The notes under the pieces: generated by a model | Seen by the model: the letters and a program-made list of their open reading frames with translations, nothing else | What the model was told of the DNA's origin: nothing | Database searches by the model: none | In this document: positions 27,421-39,400 of the stretch, one piece after another | Position numbering within the stretch: the first letter of the stretch is position 1 | Layout: each line of letters opens with the position of its first letter | Assembly: GCA_030430565.1 (NCBI GenBank) | Contig: JAUIKS010000001.1 | Span: forward strand, 1 to 64,000 | Source of the DNA: Polyangia bacterium | Lineage (GTDB): Bacteria; Myxococcota_A; Polyangia; Nannocystales; Nannocystaceae | Direction: 5' to 3' | Length of the DNA stretch: 64,000 nt | Program-made: the position numbers and the translations under genes

Positions 27421-30400
27421 CTAGATCTCGCCTTCCTCTTCATCCGCCGCCAGCGCGTCGCCGGGCGCCCGCCGCAGCGTCCGCTGCAGGTCTCGGAGCT
27501 CGACGATCCGCGCGGCGACCCCCGCGACCGTGGGTCGTTCGAACAGCAGCGACATGGGCAGCTCAACCTCGAACAGCCGGCCGGCGCGGTTGATCACCTG
27601 CGTCCCCAGCAGCGAGTCGCCGCCCAGCTCGAAAAAATTGTCGTGAACGCCGATCGAGAGCACGCCGAGGAGGTCGCGCCAGATGGCGGCGAGGCGCTGC
27701 TCGACCTCGTCGCGCGGCGCGACCTTCTCGCCAGCCGCGGGCTCGACCTCGGGCTCCTCGGCCGCGGCCGGGCGCGCCGCGAGCTCGATCCACCGACGCA
27801 GCCGTGGGCCCAGCGGCCCGGCAGAGACGACGATGTGCCCGGTTACCCCGCTGTCGAGGACCCGCGCGAACGCGTCGATCGCCTCCCGCTCGCCCATGGC
27901 GAAGCGATCGATGCTCGAGCGAGTCCGGTTGTACGTGGCGCGCGCGCGCGCCGTCGGCCACCGGTCCCAGCCGGCGCTGACCCACGGCAGCCGCGCCGCG
28001 GGCGAGCGGGCGTGGGCGTCCATCACGTTGCAGACGGCCGCGTAGGCGGTGAGGCCCAGGCCGCCGAGCACCGCGGCGTTCGACGAGATGGCGATCGCAA
28101 AGTCGAGCTCGTCCTCCGCGAGCAGCTCGTCGAGCACGCGCAGCCCCTCGACCCGGGCGCGGAATTGCAGCGTGGTGCCCTCGCGATCGACCGCTCGCAG
28201 GGGGCGCGAGAGCGAGCCGTCGCTCGTCTCGCCGGCCGCGTGGATCACCCCGCGCGGGACCCCGAGGCGCTCGCGCACGCGACCCAGCGCGTCGGCGACA
28301 GCGGCCCGATCCGCGATGTCGCAGGCGGCGAGCAGTACCGTCGCGCCGCGGCGCGCGAGCGCGTGCACGCGGGCGCGCGCACGCTCCACCGAGCGGCCCA
28401 GCAGCGCCACCGCCTCGCCGCGCTCGCAGGCCAAGTGCTCGGCGAGCAGCATGCCGATCCCCCCGGTGCCGCCGGTGATCACGATCGGCCCCGAGCGCGT
28501 CCGCGGCTCGCCGCGCGGGCGGGGGCTCAGGCTGCGCGGGCGGAGTCGGTGGACCCAGCGATCGCGGCGCCGGAGCGCGACCAGCCGTGGTCCCGCGGTG
28601 TCGAGGAGCTCGGCGACGAGGCGCGCGGTGGACCGACGCCCGCGGCCGTCGCCCCGGCCGAAGTCGCCGGGCGCGGCGGGCGCGAGGATGTCGATCACGC
28701 GACAGGAGAGCTCGGCGAGCTCCTGCGGCGCCACGCGGGCGACCCCGAGGAGCGCGGCCTTGTCGGGCACGATCCGCGACTCACCGGCGACGTCGAGCAG
28801 CCCGCTGGCGATCACGCTGAGGTGCACCGGCCGCGTGGCGCGTGCCTTTTCAAGCTGCTCGATCGACCATGTAGATAGCCAGCGCTCGATCGCCTGGACG
28901 AGCTCGAGCAGCGAGTCGTAGCCGTCGTCCAGCGCGCGCGCGTCCGCGGCGGAGCTCGCCGCGGTGTGGATGATGTGCACCGGCTCCTTGGCGAGGCCCG
29001 CCAGCAGCGGGTCGAGGGCCTCCCCGCGCGGGACCGCGAGGACCGTGGCGAAGCGCGGGCGCAAGAGCTCGGCGAGCTGGGCAGCGAGCCGGGAGCCGTC
29101 GAGCAGCACCACCGCGGTCGCGCGCGTCGACGCGGCGGGCGGCGAGCTCGAGGCGTGGCCGTCTCGCTCGAGCGTGTCCTCGTAGAACCAGCGCTCGACG
29201 TCGTCATACCGCCCGTCCGGGGCGATCGCGTCCACCTCATCCCCGGCGGCGCCGCGCTCGGGTGGCTCGATCCAGTGACGCTCGCGCGCGAAGGGGTAGC
29301 CCGGTAGCGGCACCCGGCGCGGGCGCGCGCCACCCGACAGCGCGCTCCAGTCGACCTCGACGCCCGCCGCCCACACACGCGCGAGCGATGTCCGGATCGC
29401 CACGCGATCGTCCACGCCCTTGACGAAGCTCGGGACCACGACACGCCCGCCGGCGCGCCGCGCGAGGCTGACGAGCTCGGCGCCGGGGCCGACCTCGATG
29501 AACGCCGTGTTCGCGCGCTCGACCGCGCAGCGGAGCCCGGTGTCGAAGCGCACCGTCTCGCGCAGGTGGCGGGCGTAGTACCAGGGATCGCGAGCCTGCT
29601 CCTCGGTGATCCAGGTGCCGGTGACGCTCGAGGTGTAGGGGAGCTGGGGCGCGCGCGATGGCAGGCTCGCTACCGTCGCCGCGAGCTGCTCGAGGACCGG
29701 CTCGGTCATGCGCGAGTGGAACGCCCGGCTCGCGCGCAGACGGTGGCGCGGGAGCTCGCGCGCGAGGATCTCTCGCTCGATCGCGCCGACGGCCTCGACA
29801 GGCCCCGCGACGACGCACTGCTGCGGCCCGTTGACGACCGCGACGTCGAGCTGCGCGAGCACGGGGGAGGACGCGAGCAGCAGTCGCAGCTCGTCCTCGG
29901 GCAAGCCCACGACCATCATGCGCCCGGGGGGGAGCGTCGCGACCAGGCGCGCGCGCGCGGCCACGATCGCGAGCGCGCCCTCGAGCTCGAACACCCCGGC
30001 GACGCAGGCCGCCACGAGCTCCCCGAGGCTGTGCCCGACCAGCGCGCGGGGCTTCACTCCCCAGTGCATCCACTGCTGGATCAGCGCGTGCTCGAGCACG
30101 AACACCGCGGACTGGCCCAGCGCGGTCTGATCGCCCTGATCGACGTCGCCGGCGAGGAGCGCGACGCGGGGATCGAGGCCGATGAGCGCGCGCGCGGCCT
30201 CGCAGCCCCGCTCGATCGCGGCGCGGAACACCGGCTCCCGCTCGTACAGCGCGCGCGCCATGCCGGGGCGCTGGTTCCCCATCCCCGGGCACAGGAACGT
30301 GACGCCCGGCAGCGCTGATGGAGCTGTCTCTGAGACCATCTCAACGGGATCACCGACGACGAGCGCCCGCGCGTGCAGCCGCGCGTCCGCACCGTCGCCA

Positions 30401-33400
30401 CACACGAGCGCTCGGCGGTGCTCGAAGTGGGCGCGCCCGAGCTGGAGGGTGTGCGCGACGTCGTGGAGGTCGAGCGGTGGATCCGAGTCGAGCCGCGCGC
30501 ACACGCTGGTGAGCAGCGCGTCGGCTGCCGCCGGCGTCCGCCCCGAGGCGACCAGGATCGCGGGGTCGCGCTCGCGCTCGCGCTCGGGTCGCGCGGGCGC
30601 CTGCTCGAGGATGACGTGGACGTTGGTGCCGCCGAGTCCAAACGAGCTCACGCCGGCGCGCCGCGGCCCCTCGCCCGGGAACGGGCGCAGGCGATCGCAG
30701 ACTTCGAAGCGACCGAAGTGAATCGCGGGGTTAGGCCGCGTGAAGTGGAGCGAGGGAGGGATGACGCCCTGCTCGACGGCGAGCGCAGCCTTGATCAGCC
30801 CGGTGACGCCGGCGGCGGCGTCGAGGTGGCCGAGGTTGGTCTTGACCGAGCCCAGCGCGCAGGGGGTCTGGGCGCCAGCGTGCGCGAGGTTGAGCGCCTC
30901 GAGCTCGATCGGGTCCCCGAGCCTGGTGCCGGTGCCGTGGGCCTCCACGTAGGAGATGCTCTCGGCCTCGACGTCGGCGTCGCGCAGCGCGGCGCGGATG
31001 ACCTCGGCCTGACCGTGAACACCGGGCGCCGTGAAGCCTACCTTGTCGGCGCCGTCGTTGTTGACGGCGACGCCGCGGATGACGGCGTACACGTGGTCGC
31101 CGTCGGCCAGCGCGCTGTCGAGCGGCTTGAGCACGACCGCCGCCGCGCCGCTGCCCCCGATCGTCCCGCTGGCGTCGGCGTCGAAGGCTCGACAGCGACC
31201 GTCGGGCGAGAGGATGCCGCCCCGCTGGTAGAGGTAGCCCTCGACCGTCGGCACCTTGATCGAGACGCCGCCGGCGAGCGCCAGCGCGGCCTTCCCCGCG
31301 CGCAGGGCCTCGCAGGCCTGCTCGACCGCGACCAGCGAGGTCGAGCACGCGGTGCCGAGGCTGACGCTGGGCCCGCGCAGGTTCAGCTTGTACGAGACCC
31401 GCGCCGCCAGGTAGTCCTTGTCGTTGGCGATCAGGAGCGGGTAGTCGCCCATCGTCCGCAGGCGCGCGCGGTTGGGGTAGAGATTCTGCAGCAGGTAGCC
31501 GTTGACACCGGAGCCGGCGAATACGGCGACGGGCGCCCCCTCGGGCCGTCGCGCCGCGCCCCCGTAGCCGGCGTCCTCGAACGCGTGCCAGGCACACTCG
31601 AGGAACACGCGGTGCTGGGGATCGGTGATCGCCGCCTCGCGCGGCGACATGGCGAAGAACTCGGCGTCGAAGGCCGCGACGTCGTCGAGTACGGCCTTCG
31701 CCTTGACGTACCCTGGCTGCGAGGACACCTCGCGGGGGACGCCCGCAGCCTCGAGCTCGGCATCGGTGAAGAAGCGGACCGACTCGACGCCCTCGCAGAG
31801 GTTCGCCCACAGCTGCGGGACGCTCGCCGCGCCGGGGAAGCGCCCGGCCATGCCGATGATCGCGATCGGGCCCCCGCTCCGCGCCGCCGTCACGTCCCCT
31901 GTCGCGCTCGCCTCGTCGTTGGGGCCGGCGCCGGACAGGCGCCGCGCGAGCGCGCGGATCGTCGGGAAGCGGAACAGGTCGACGACCTCGAGCTCGCGAT
32001 CAAGCGCGACCTCGAGCTCGGCGCGGACCTGGACCAGCAGCAGAGAGTGGCCGCCGAGGTCGAAAAAATTGTCATCGAGACCGATGTCATCGACGCCGAG
32101 CAGCCGCCGCCACAGCGCGTGGATCGTCCGCTCCGTCGGTTTCAGCGCGCCCGCGTCTGCGTCCCGCTGCGCGCGTGGGAGCGGTCTCGAGGCGAGCGCG
32201 TGGCGATCGATCTTTCCGTTCGCGGTCAGCGGCAGCGCGTCGAGCACATCGAACTCAGCCGGGATCATGTACGAGGGCAGCCGCGCGGCGACGAAGTCGC
32301 GCAGCGCTCGACGATCGCGGAGCTCGGTTGCAGCGGCCGGCCGCTCGGGATCGGGGACGAGGTACACCACGAGCCGCCCGTCCCCCTGCGCTTCGCGTAC
32401 CAGCGCCGCGGCGGCCCTGATCCCCGGGTGCTCGAGCAGCGCGGCGCTCACCTCTTCGAGCTCGATACGAAAGCCGCGCAGCTGCACCTGGCCGTCATCA
32501 CGCCCGATGTACTCGAGCGCTCCGTCGGCTCGCCAGACGCCGATGTCGCCGCTGCGATAGAGCCGTCCGCCCTCGCGGAAGGGATCGGCGATAAAGCGCC
32601 GCGCGGTCAGCTCGGGGCGTTTGAGGTAGCCCCCGCACACGCCCCCGCCGCCGACGAGGATCTCGCCTGGGATCCCGATGGGCTGCGGGCGACCGCGCTC
32701 GTCACAGACGTAGACGCGGGTGTCGGGCAGCGGCACGCCGATGGGGCAGCGGCCCGCTCGCCCGAACACGTCCGCATCCGTCAACGCGCAGTGGGTCACG
32801 TGCACGGTCGTCTCGGTGATCCCGTACATATTGATGAGGCGCACGCGATCGAGCGCGTAGACCCGAGCCCACGGGGCGAGGCGCGCGGGCTCGAGCCGAT
32901 CGCCGCCGAACACGACGTAGCGCAGGTGCTCGTCGAGGGTGTGCTCGCGTTCGCGGCGCTCGACCTCGATCAGGCCGTAGAAGGCGGCCGGGGTCTGACT
33001 GAGCACCGAGACCCGGTGCCGACGCACGAGGCGGTGAAGCGCGGGCACGTCGCGAACCTCGTCACGCGTGGCCAAGACGACGCGCCCTCCTGTCGTCAGG
33101 GCGCCCAGCAGCTCCCACACGCTGAAGTCAAAGCCGAGCGAGTGGGCGGCGAGCCACACGTCGCCTGGGCCGACCTCGAGGGGAAAGCGATCGTTACGCA
33201 GCAGCCGGACGACGTTGCGATGGTGGACCACGCAGCCCTTAGGGCGCCCCGTCGAGCCCGAGGTGAAGATGACGTACGCAGGATCTTCGGGCGTAGCTGC
33301 GCGCGTGTCATGCGTGCGCGCGGTGGCGTCGACGACCTCGTCCTCCTCGTCCTCCTCGTCCTCGACGAGCGCGACGGCAACATCCTGTCCATTGAGACAT

Positions 33401-36400
33401 GCAGATAGCAGCTCGCTGCAGGCCGACTCGCTGACGACGACACGCGCCGCGGTGTCGGCGAGGATCGAGCGGCAGCGGACCGCCGGGAGCGCGGGGTCGA
33501 CGGGGACGTACGCAGCCCCCGTCGCGAGGATGGCGAGGATCGCGATCACCGCGCGCTCGCTGCGAGTCATGATCACCGGGACGAGGCAGCCAGCGCCGAG
33601 CTGGTAGCGGGCGCGGAGTCGCCGCGCCAGCGTTTCGACCGCGCGGGCGAGCGCCGAGTACTGGAGCGCCGTCTCGCCGACGACGAGCGCCACGTCGTCC
33701 GGGCGCGCCTCGACCTGCTCGCGAAACAGGTCGACGATCGTGCTGCCGCGCGGGTAGCTGACGTCGGTCTGGTTCCACCGCTCAACGACGAGGCGGCGCT
33801 CGGCCGCGGGCATGAGCGTGAGGGCGCCGACCGCGACGGTGGGCTCACGCGCGGCGGCGGCCAGGAGCTCGCGCAGGTGCGCGCTCATACGCTCGATCCG
33901 CTCGCGCTCGAACAACGCCGTGGCGTACTCCACGTGCAGTCGCATATCCCCGGAGACAGGTTCGAACGCGAAGGTGAGCTCGAACTTGCTCGCGCCGAGC
34001 TCGCTCGATCCCGACGAGCCGAGCGGCTCGAGCTTGAGCCCCGGGAGCGTCAACCCGCCGCCGTCGCTCTCCTGGAGGACCACCACGACGTCGACCAGCG
34101 GCGCGCGGCTCGGATCGCGCGCGCTGTGCAGATCGTCGACTACGCGGTCGAAGGGGTAGTCCTGGTGCCTGTAGGCCTCGGTCGCGGTGGAGTGCACCGC
34201 GCGGACCAGCTCGTCAAAGCGCATCTCCGGGCGGACGCGATCACGGAGCACCACCATGTTGACGTAGCAGCCGACCTGGTCCTCGAGCTCGAGCCGCCCG
34301 CGGCCGGCGACGGGGGCGCCCACCAAGATGTCGTCCTGCCCGGAGTAGCGGTGCAGGAGGACCTTCACCAGCGCGACGAGGACGACAAACGCGCTCGTGC
34401 CGAGGCGCCGCGCCAGCGCGTCGATCGCCGCGGCGAGCGGCCCGAGCGTGATCGTCACGCTGGCGCCCTCGTAGGTCTTGATTGGCGGTCGCGGCGCGTC
34501 GAGCGGTAGATCGAGGCGAACGCTCCCGGCGTCGGCGAGTTTGTGCCGCCAGTATTCGCGCTGCGCCGTCAGTCCGTCCCCTTCGAGGCGGGCCTGCTGC
34601 CACACCGTGTAGTCGCGGTACTGAATCGCCAGCGGCGGGAGCGAGACCGGCTGCCCCGCGCACGCCGAGCGGTACGCGGCGAGCATGTCCCGCCGCAGCA
34701 CGCCGAGGCTCCAGCGATCGGCGATGATGTGGTGCATGCAGATCAGCAGCGCGTGCTCCTGGGCCCCGAGGCGCGCGAGCGTCACGCGAAACGGCGGCTC
34801 GCGCCGGAGGTCGAAGCGTGTCCGCGCGTGCTCGCGCGCGAGCGTTCGCGCGGCGGCGCGCGCCCCCTCGGGCTGCATGGCGTCGAGCGCGACATGGTGC
34901 AGCGAAAACGTCTCTGGGCCCAGTACCCGCTGCCGCGGTACGCCGCGAACGGCGGGGAACACGGTGCGCAACGCCTCGTGACGGGTCACCAGGGCGCGCA
35001 GGCTCGCCTCGAGCGGGGCCCGATCGAGCGGACCGCGGACGAGGAGCGCGTCGCTCATGTTGTAGGCGAAGAGGCCGGGGGTCGTCTGGTCGAGCACCCA
35101 CAGGCGCCGCTGCGCGTCGGACAGCGGCGCGTCCTCGTCTTCCCAGGCGCGTCGCTCGATCGGCGCCGAACTGCGTGGTTCGCGTTCACGGATCAACGCG
35201 GCGAGTCGCCGGATCGTGCGTCGGTCAAACACGTCGCTGATCGTGAGCGCGACGCCGAGGCGCTGACGCGCGCGGCTTACGACCTTCGCGGCCATGAGGC
35301 TGTGCCCACCGATCGCGAAGAAATCGGCGTCGGTGTCGAGCTCGTCGGCGCCCAGCACCTCCGCGTAGATCTCGATCAGCGCCCGCGTGATCGCGTCACA
35401 CAGCGCCGCGCTCGGGCGCCTCGCGCCCTCGCGCCCCGCGACCGCGCGCGCTCCTGGCTCGGGCAGCGCCGCGAGATCCGGCTTGCCGTTGGGCGTCAGC
35501 GGGATCGCGTCGAGCTTGAACAGGCGCTGCGGAAACATGTATCGAGGGACATTGTTGAAAATGTGCTCGCGCAGCGCCTCCTCGTCGACCTCGACCTCCG
35601 GCGCGGCGACCCAGTAGGCGATCAGCGCCGCGCCGCCTGTCCGCGTTGGTCCCGTGTCGACGACCACGAGCGCGGCGCGGACCCCAGGGTGTTCGACGAG
35701 CACGCGCTCGAGCTCGCCGGGCTCGACCCTGTTGCCGCGGATCTTGACCTGACGATCTCGGCGACCGACGCACATGACCACGCCGTCGGGTCGGTAATAC
35801 CCGAGGTCACCGGTCGCGTAGACGCGGGACCGGTCCGTGGACGCCGGCTCCGGATCAGGCTCATAGCCGCCGACGCGCCCACCGAGGTACCGCGCGAGGT
35901 AGGGTGTGCGGATCGCTAGCTCGCCGATCTCAAACGGTCCCGCTCGGCGACCGCTGCGGTCGCGCACGAGCACCTGAACATCATCGATCGCGTGACCGAT
36001 CGGGAGTCGTCCGCCCTCGTGGGGCGCCGGTGCCTGCCCTGGCCGCGCGACGACGGCCCACGTCATCGCCTGCGGCGTCTCGGTCGCGCCGTAGAAATTG
36101 ATGCAGGTGGCGCGAGGCGCGACGCGGCAGACACTGCGGACTACGGACTCGGTCAACGTCTCTCCGCCGAAGCACACGAGGCGCACGCGCGGGAGCAACC
36201 CCGAGGGCGCTTCCTCGAGGAGCCGCGCCAGCGAGGGGGTCAGGTGCAGGACCGTGACAGCGTGCGCGGCGAGGAACGTGACGAGCGCGGCGCCGGAGCC
36301 GAGGTCGTCGACGCGCGGGACGCAGAGGGTCGCGCCGGTCGACAGCGGCAGGAGGATGTCGCGCAACATCGGGTCGTGGGCGAGCCCGGCGAGCAGGCAG

Positions 36401-39400
36401 AAGCGATCGTCGTCATCGATCTCGAGCGCGCGCCGAGCCCACGCGAGGAAGTGCACCACCGGCCGATGACTCCCGACCACCGCCTTCGCTTCGCCGGTGG
36501 AGCCCGAGGTGAACAGGATGTACGCGGGCGCGTCCGGGGATGGCCACGGGCGCCCCTCATCCGTTGGCGACTCCACGGTGAATCCCGAGCTCGAAGCCAT
36601 GGCCGGCAGCGTCCGCTGGCGCGGGCTCGGGAGCGTCATCGCGGTCACCCGCGCCAGCTCTGCCGGGGGCTCGCCGGCCTCCTCCAGGGTGATCCACGCG
36701 ACCGCGTCCACGCTCGCCAAGCAGCGAACGAGGTACGCGGCCGGGTACGCGGCGTCGAGTACACAGATCGTCGCGCCGGCGTCGAGCACACCGAGCAGCG
36801 TCGGGACCAACGCGGCGCAGCGCCGCGCGTACACGGCGACAACACCGCCAGGCTGTACGCCGCGCGCGCGCAGCCACGCGGCGACCGTCGCCGCGTAGGC
36901 GTGAACACGCTCGTATGAGTAGCTCCCAGCGCGGTCGATCAACGCGACGCGCTCCGAGGCAGGACTGAGGATCTCGGGGATGCTGACTTCGTCGTGGGTG
37001 GTCAGCCTACGCTTCGGATCAGGGAGGCCCGGCGCGTGGAGACCCAGCGTAATCGAGTCGATCGACCGCTCGGGACGCGCCGTCACCTGCTGGAGCACCT
37101 CGGCGAGCTGCTCCAGCACGCAACGTGCTCGCTCGGCGTGGAACAGGTCGCGATCGTAGATGAGCTCAAACCGCAGCTGACCGCCTCGCTCACGGATGTA
37201 GAGCGTCATGTCGAACATCGACTCGGTCGACCCGCGCTCGATCTCGAGCTCCGAGACGCGGAGTTCGCCGAGCTCCAGCGCCACCGGGGGGTGACTGAGC
37301 ATGTTGATAAACACCTGAAAGATCGGGTTGTGCCGGCGCGTACGCGCCGGGCACAGCGCCTCGACGAGGCGCTCGAAGGGGACATCGTCGTGGGCCTGGG
37401 CCCACAGCGTCGCCTCGCGCGCGCGCGCGACGAGCTCATCAAAGCTGGGGTCGCCAGACAGGTCGACGCGGACCGCCAACGTCCGCACAAACAGACCGAA
37501 GACGCGCTCGAGCTCCGGGCGATCACGGCCGGCGACCGGCGTGCCCAGGACCAGGTCAGCTTGCCCGGAGTGTCGCGCCAGCACCATCGCGAACGCGGCG
37601 AGGACGGTCATGAACACGGTCGCGCCGCGGCGGCGACCGAACTCGAGTACGCGTCGTGCCAGAGCTGGGTCGAGCGCGCGCGAGGCCGTCGCGCCGCGGC
37701 CGGACTGGATCATCGACCGCGGGAAGTCGGCCGGAAAGGTCGAGCGCTCGGGCGCGCCGCGAAGCCGCGCGCGCCACTGCTCTATCCTGGAGGCCAGCCG
37801 CGCGCCGCCGAGGAGCCGCCGCTGCCACGCGGCGTAGTCGGCGTACTGTACGGCCGGGGTCTCGCACGCGGGGAGCGCCTCGTCGGCCGCGAGCGCGCGA
37901 TAGAGCCGTCCGAGCTCGGCGAACAGCAGCGCGTTGGACCAGCCGTCGGTGATGATGTGGTGAATGGCGAGCGCGAGCACGTGGGACTCGGCGGAGAGCC
38001 GCAGCAGCTCGACGCGAATCAGCGGGCCGCGATCGAGCTCAAATGGAGCGGCGTCGAGCTCGACGAGCGCCCGCTTGATCGCGGCGACGCGCTCCGGCTC
38101 ACCGATCTGGGACAGGTCGCGCGCGCGGAAGATCCCGGCGTGCGCGGCGGCTCCAGGCGCCATCACGAGCTGCGCGGGACTCCCGTCGCGGGCTACAAAA
38201 CGAGTCCGCAGCGCCTCGTGTCGGTCGATCAGCGCGAAGAGGCTGCGGCGCAGGAGCGCCCCGTCGAGCGCCCCCGTCAGCTCCAGCGCCGCGCGCTCGA
38301 CGTAGGCGGAGCGCGCCTCGCTTCGCATCTGCTCGATAAACCATATCCGCTCCTGGTCGAAGCTGACGGGCAGCGGACCGTCGCGGGGCACGGGGGCGAC
38401 CGGCGGCAGCGGCTCCTCATCGCCCTCGCGCAGCGCCGCCGAGACGCGCCGCGCCAGCGCGCGCGCCGTGGGGTGTTCAAACAGCCAGCGCAGGGGGACG
38501 TCGCGGCCGAGCGCCTCGCCGACGCGAGCGACGATCATCGCGGCGAGCAGCGAGTGGCCGCCGAGTTCGAAGAAGTTATCACGCGGGTCCACGCGATCGA
38601 GCTCGAGCACGCGCGCCCACACCTCGACGACGAGCGCCTCGGTCGGGCCTACAGGGTCGCCCCCGCCGTCGGGTGGCCGCCGCCGCTGCGCCGGCCGCCG
38701 CGCCCGCGGGCGTTCGTCCGTCGGGATCGCCAACGCGACCGCGGCGACGAACTTTTCGAGCGACGCGCCGCGCTCGAGCTGCTCGCAGAGCGCCACTACC
38801 ACGCGCTCGAGGTGATCCGGTATCCGCGCGACGTCGTCGCCAAACAGGCGACCGCGGTCGAACACCACCTGCGTCTCGATCCCGCGCCCGACGAGCGGCG
38901 AGAGCAATATTGCCAGCCCCGCCCGCGTCCGCGCGCCGGTGGTCGGGCTCGCGCGGACGTCGAACTCGAGGCCCGCGACGGCGAGCGCGCTGGCGTCAAT
39001 CGGGTAGTTCTCGATCACCAGCAGGCTCTCGTACAGCGGCGCGTGTCGGGGCACCGCGCTGCACTCATGGACCACGCCGGCGGCGACGTGCGCGTGCTCC
39101 TGCACCCCCTGAAGATCGTCCGCGATCGTCGCAAGCCACGCCGACAGCGACCCGCCACCGAGCACCCGCGCGCGCAGGGGCAAGGTCGCCGCGAACAGGC
39201 CGATCATCCCCTCAACGCCGACGAGCGCGCTCGGACGCCCGGAGACAGTGACCCCGAAGGTCACGTCGTCACGTCCAGCGTAGCGCGCCAACACGCCCGC
39301 CCAGGCCGCGCTGAGCAGCGCGCTCACGGTCAGGCGATGGCGACGGGCCGCGTCGCGCAGCGCCGTCAAGCACGCGTCGGGCAACCACGACACGTGCTCG

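Noticed and set aside
30373..33408. 1011-codon plus-strand open frame antisense to the 4217-aa synthetase
   Set aside because: Antisense shadow without domain similarity; other long plus-strand frames between 7,000 and 53,000 are rejected for the same reason.
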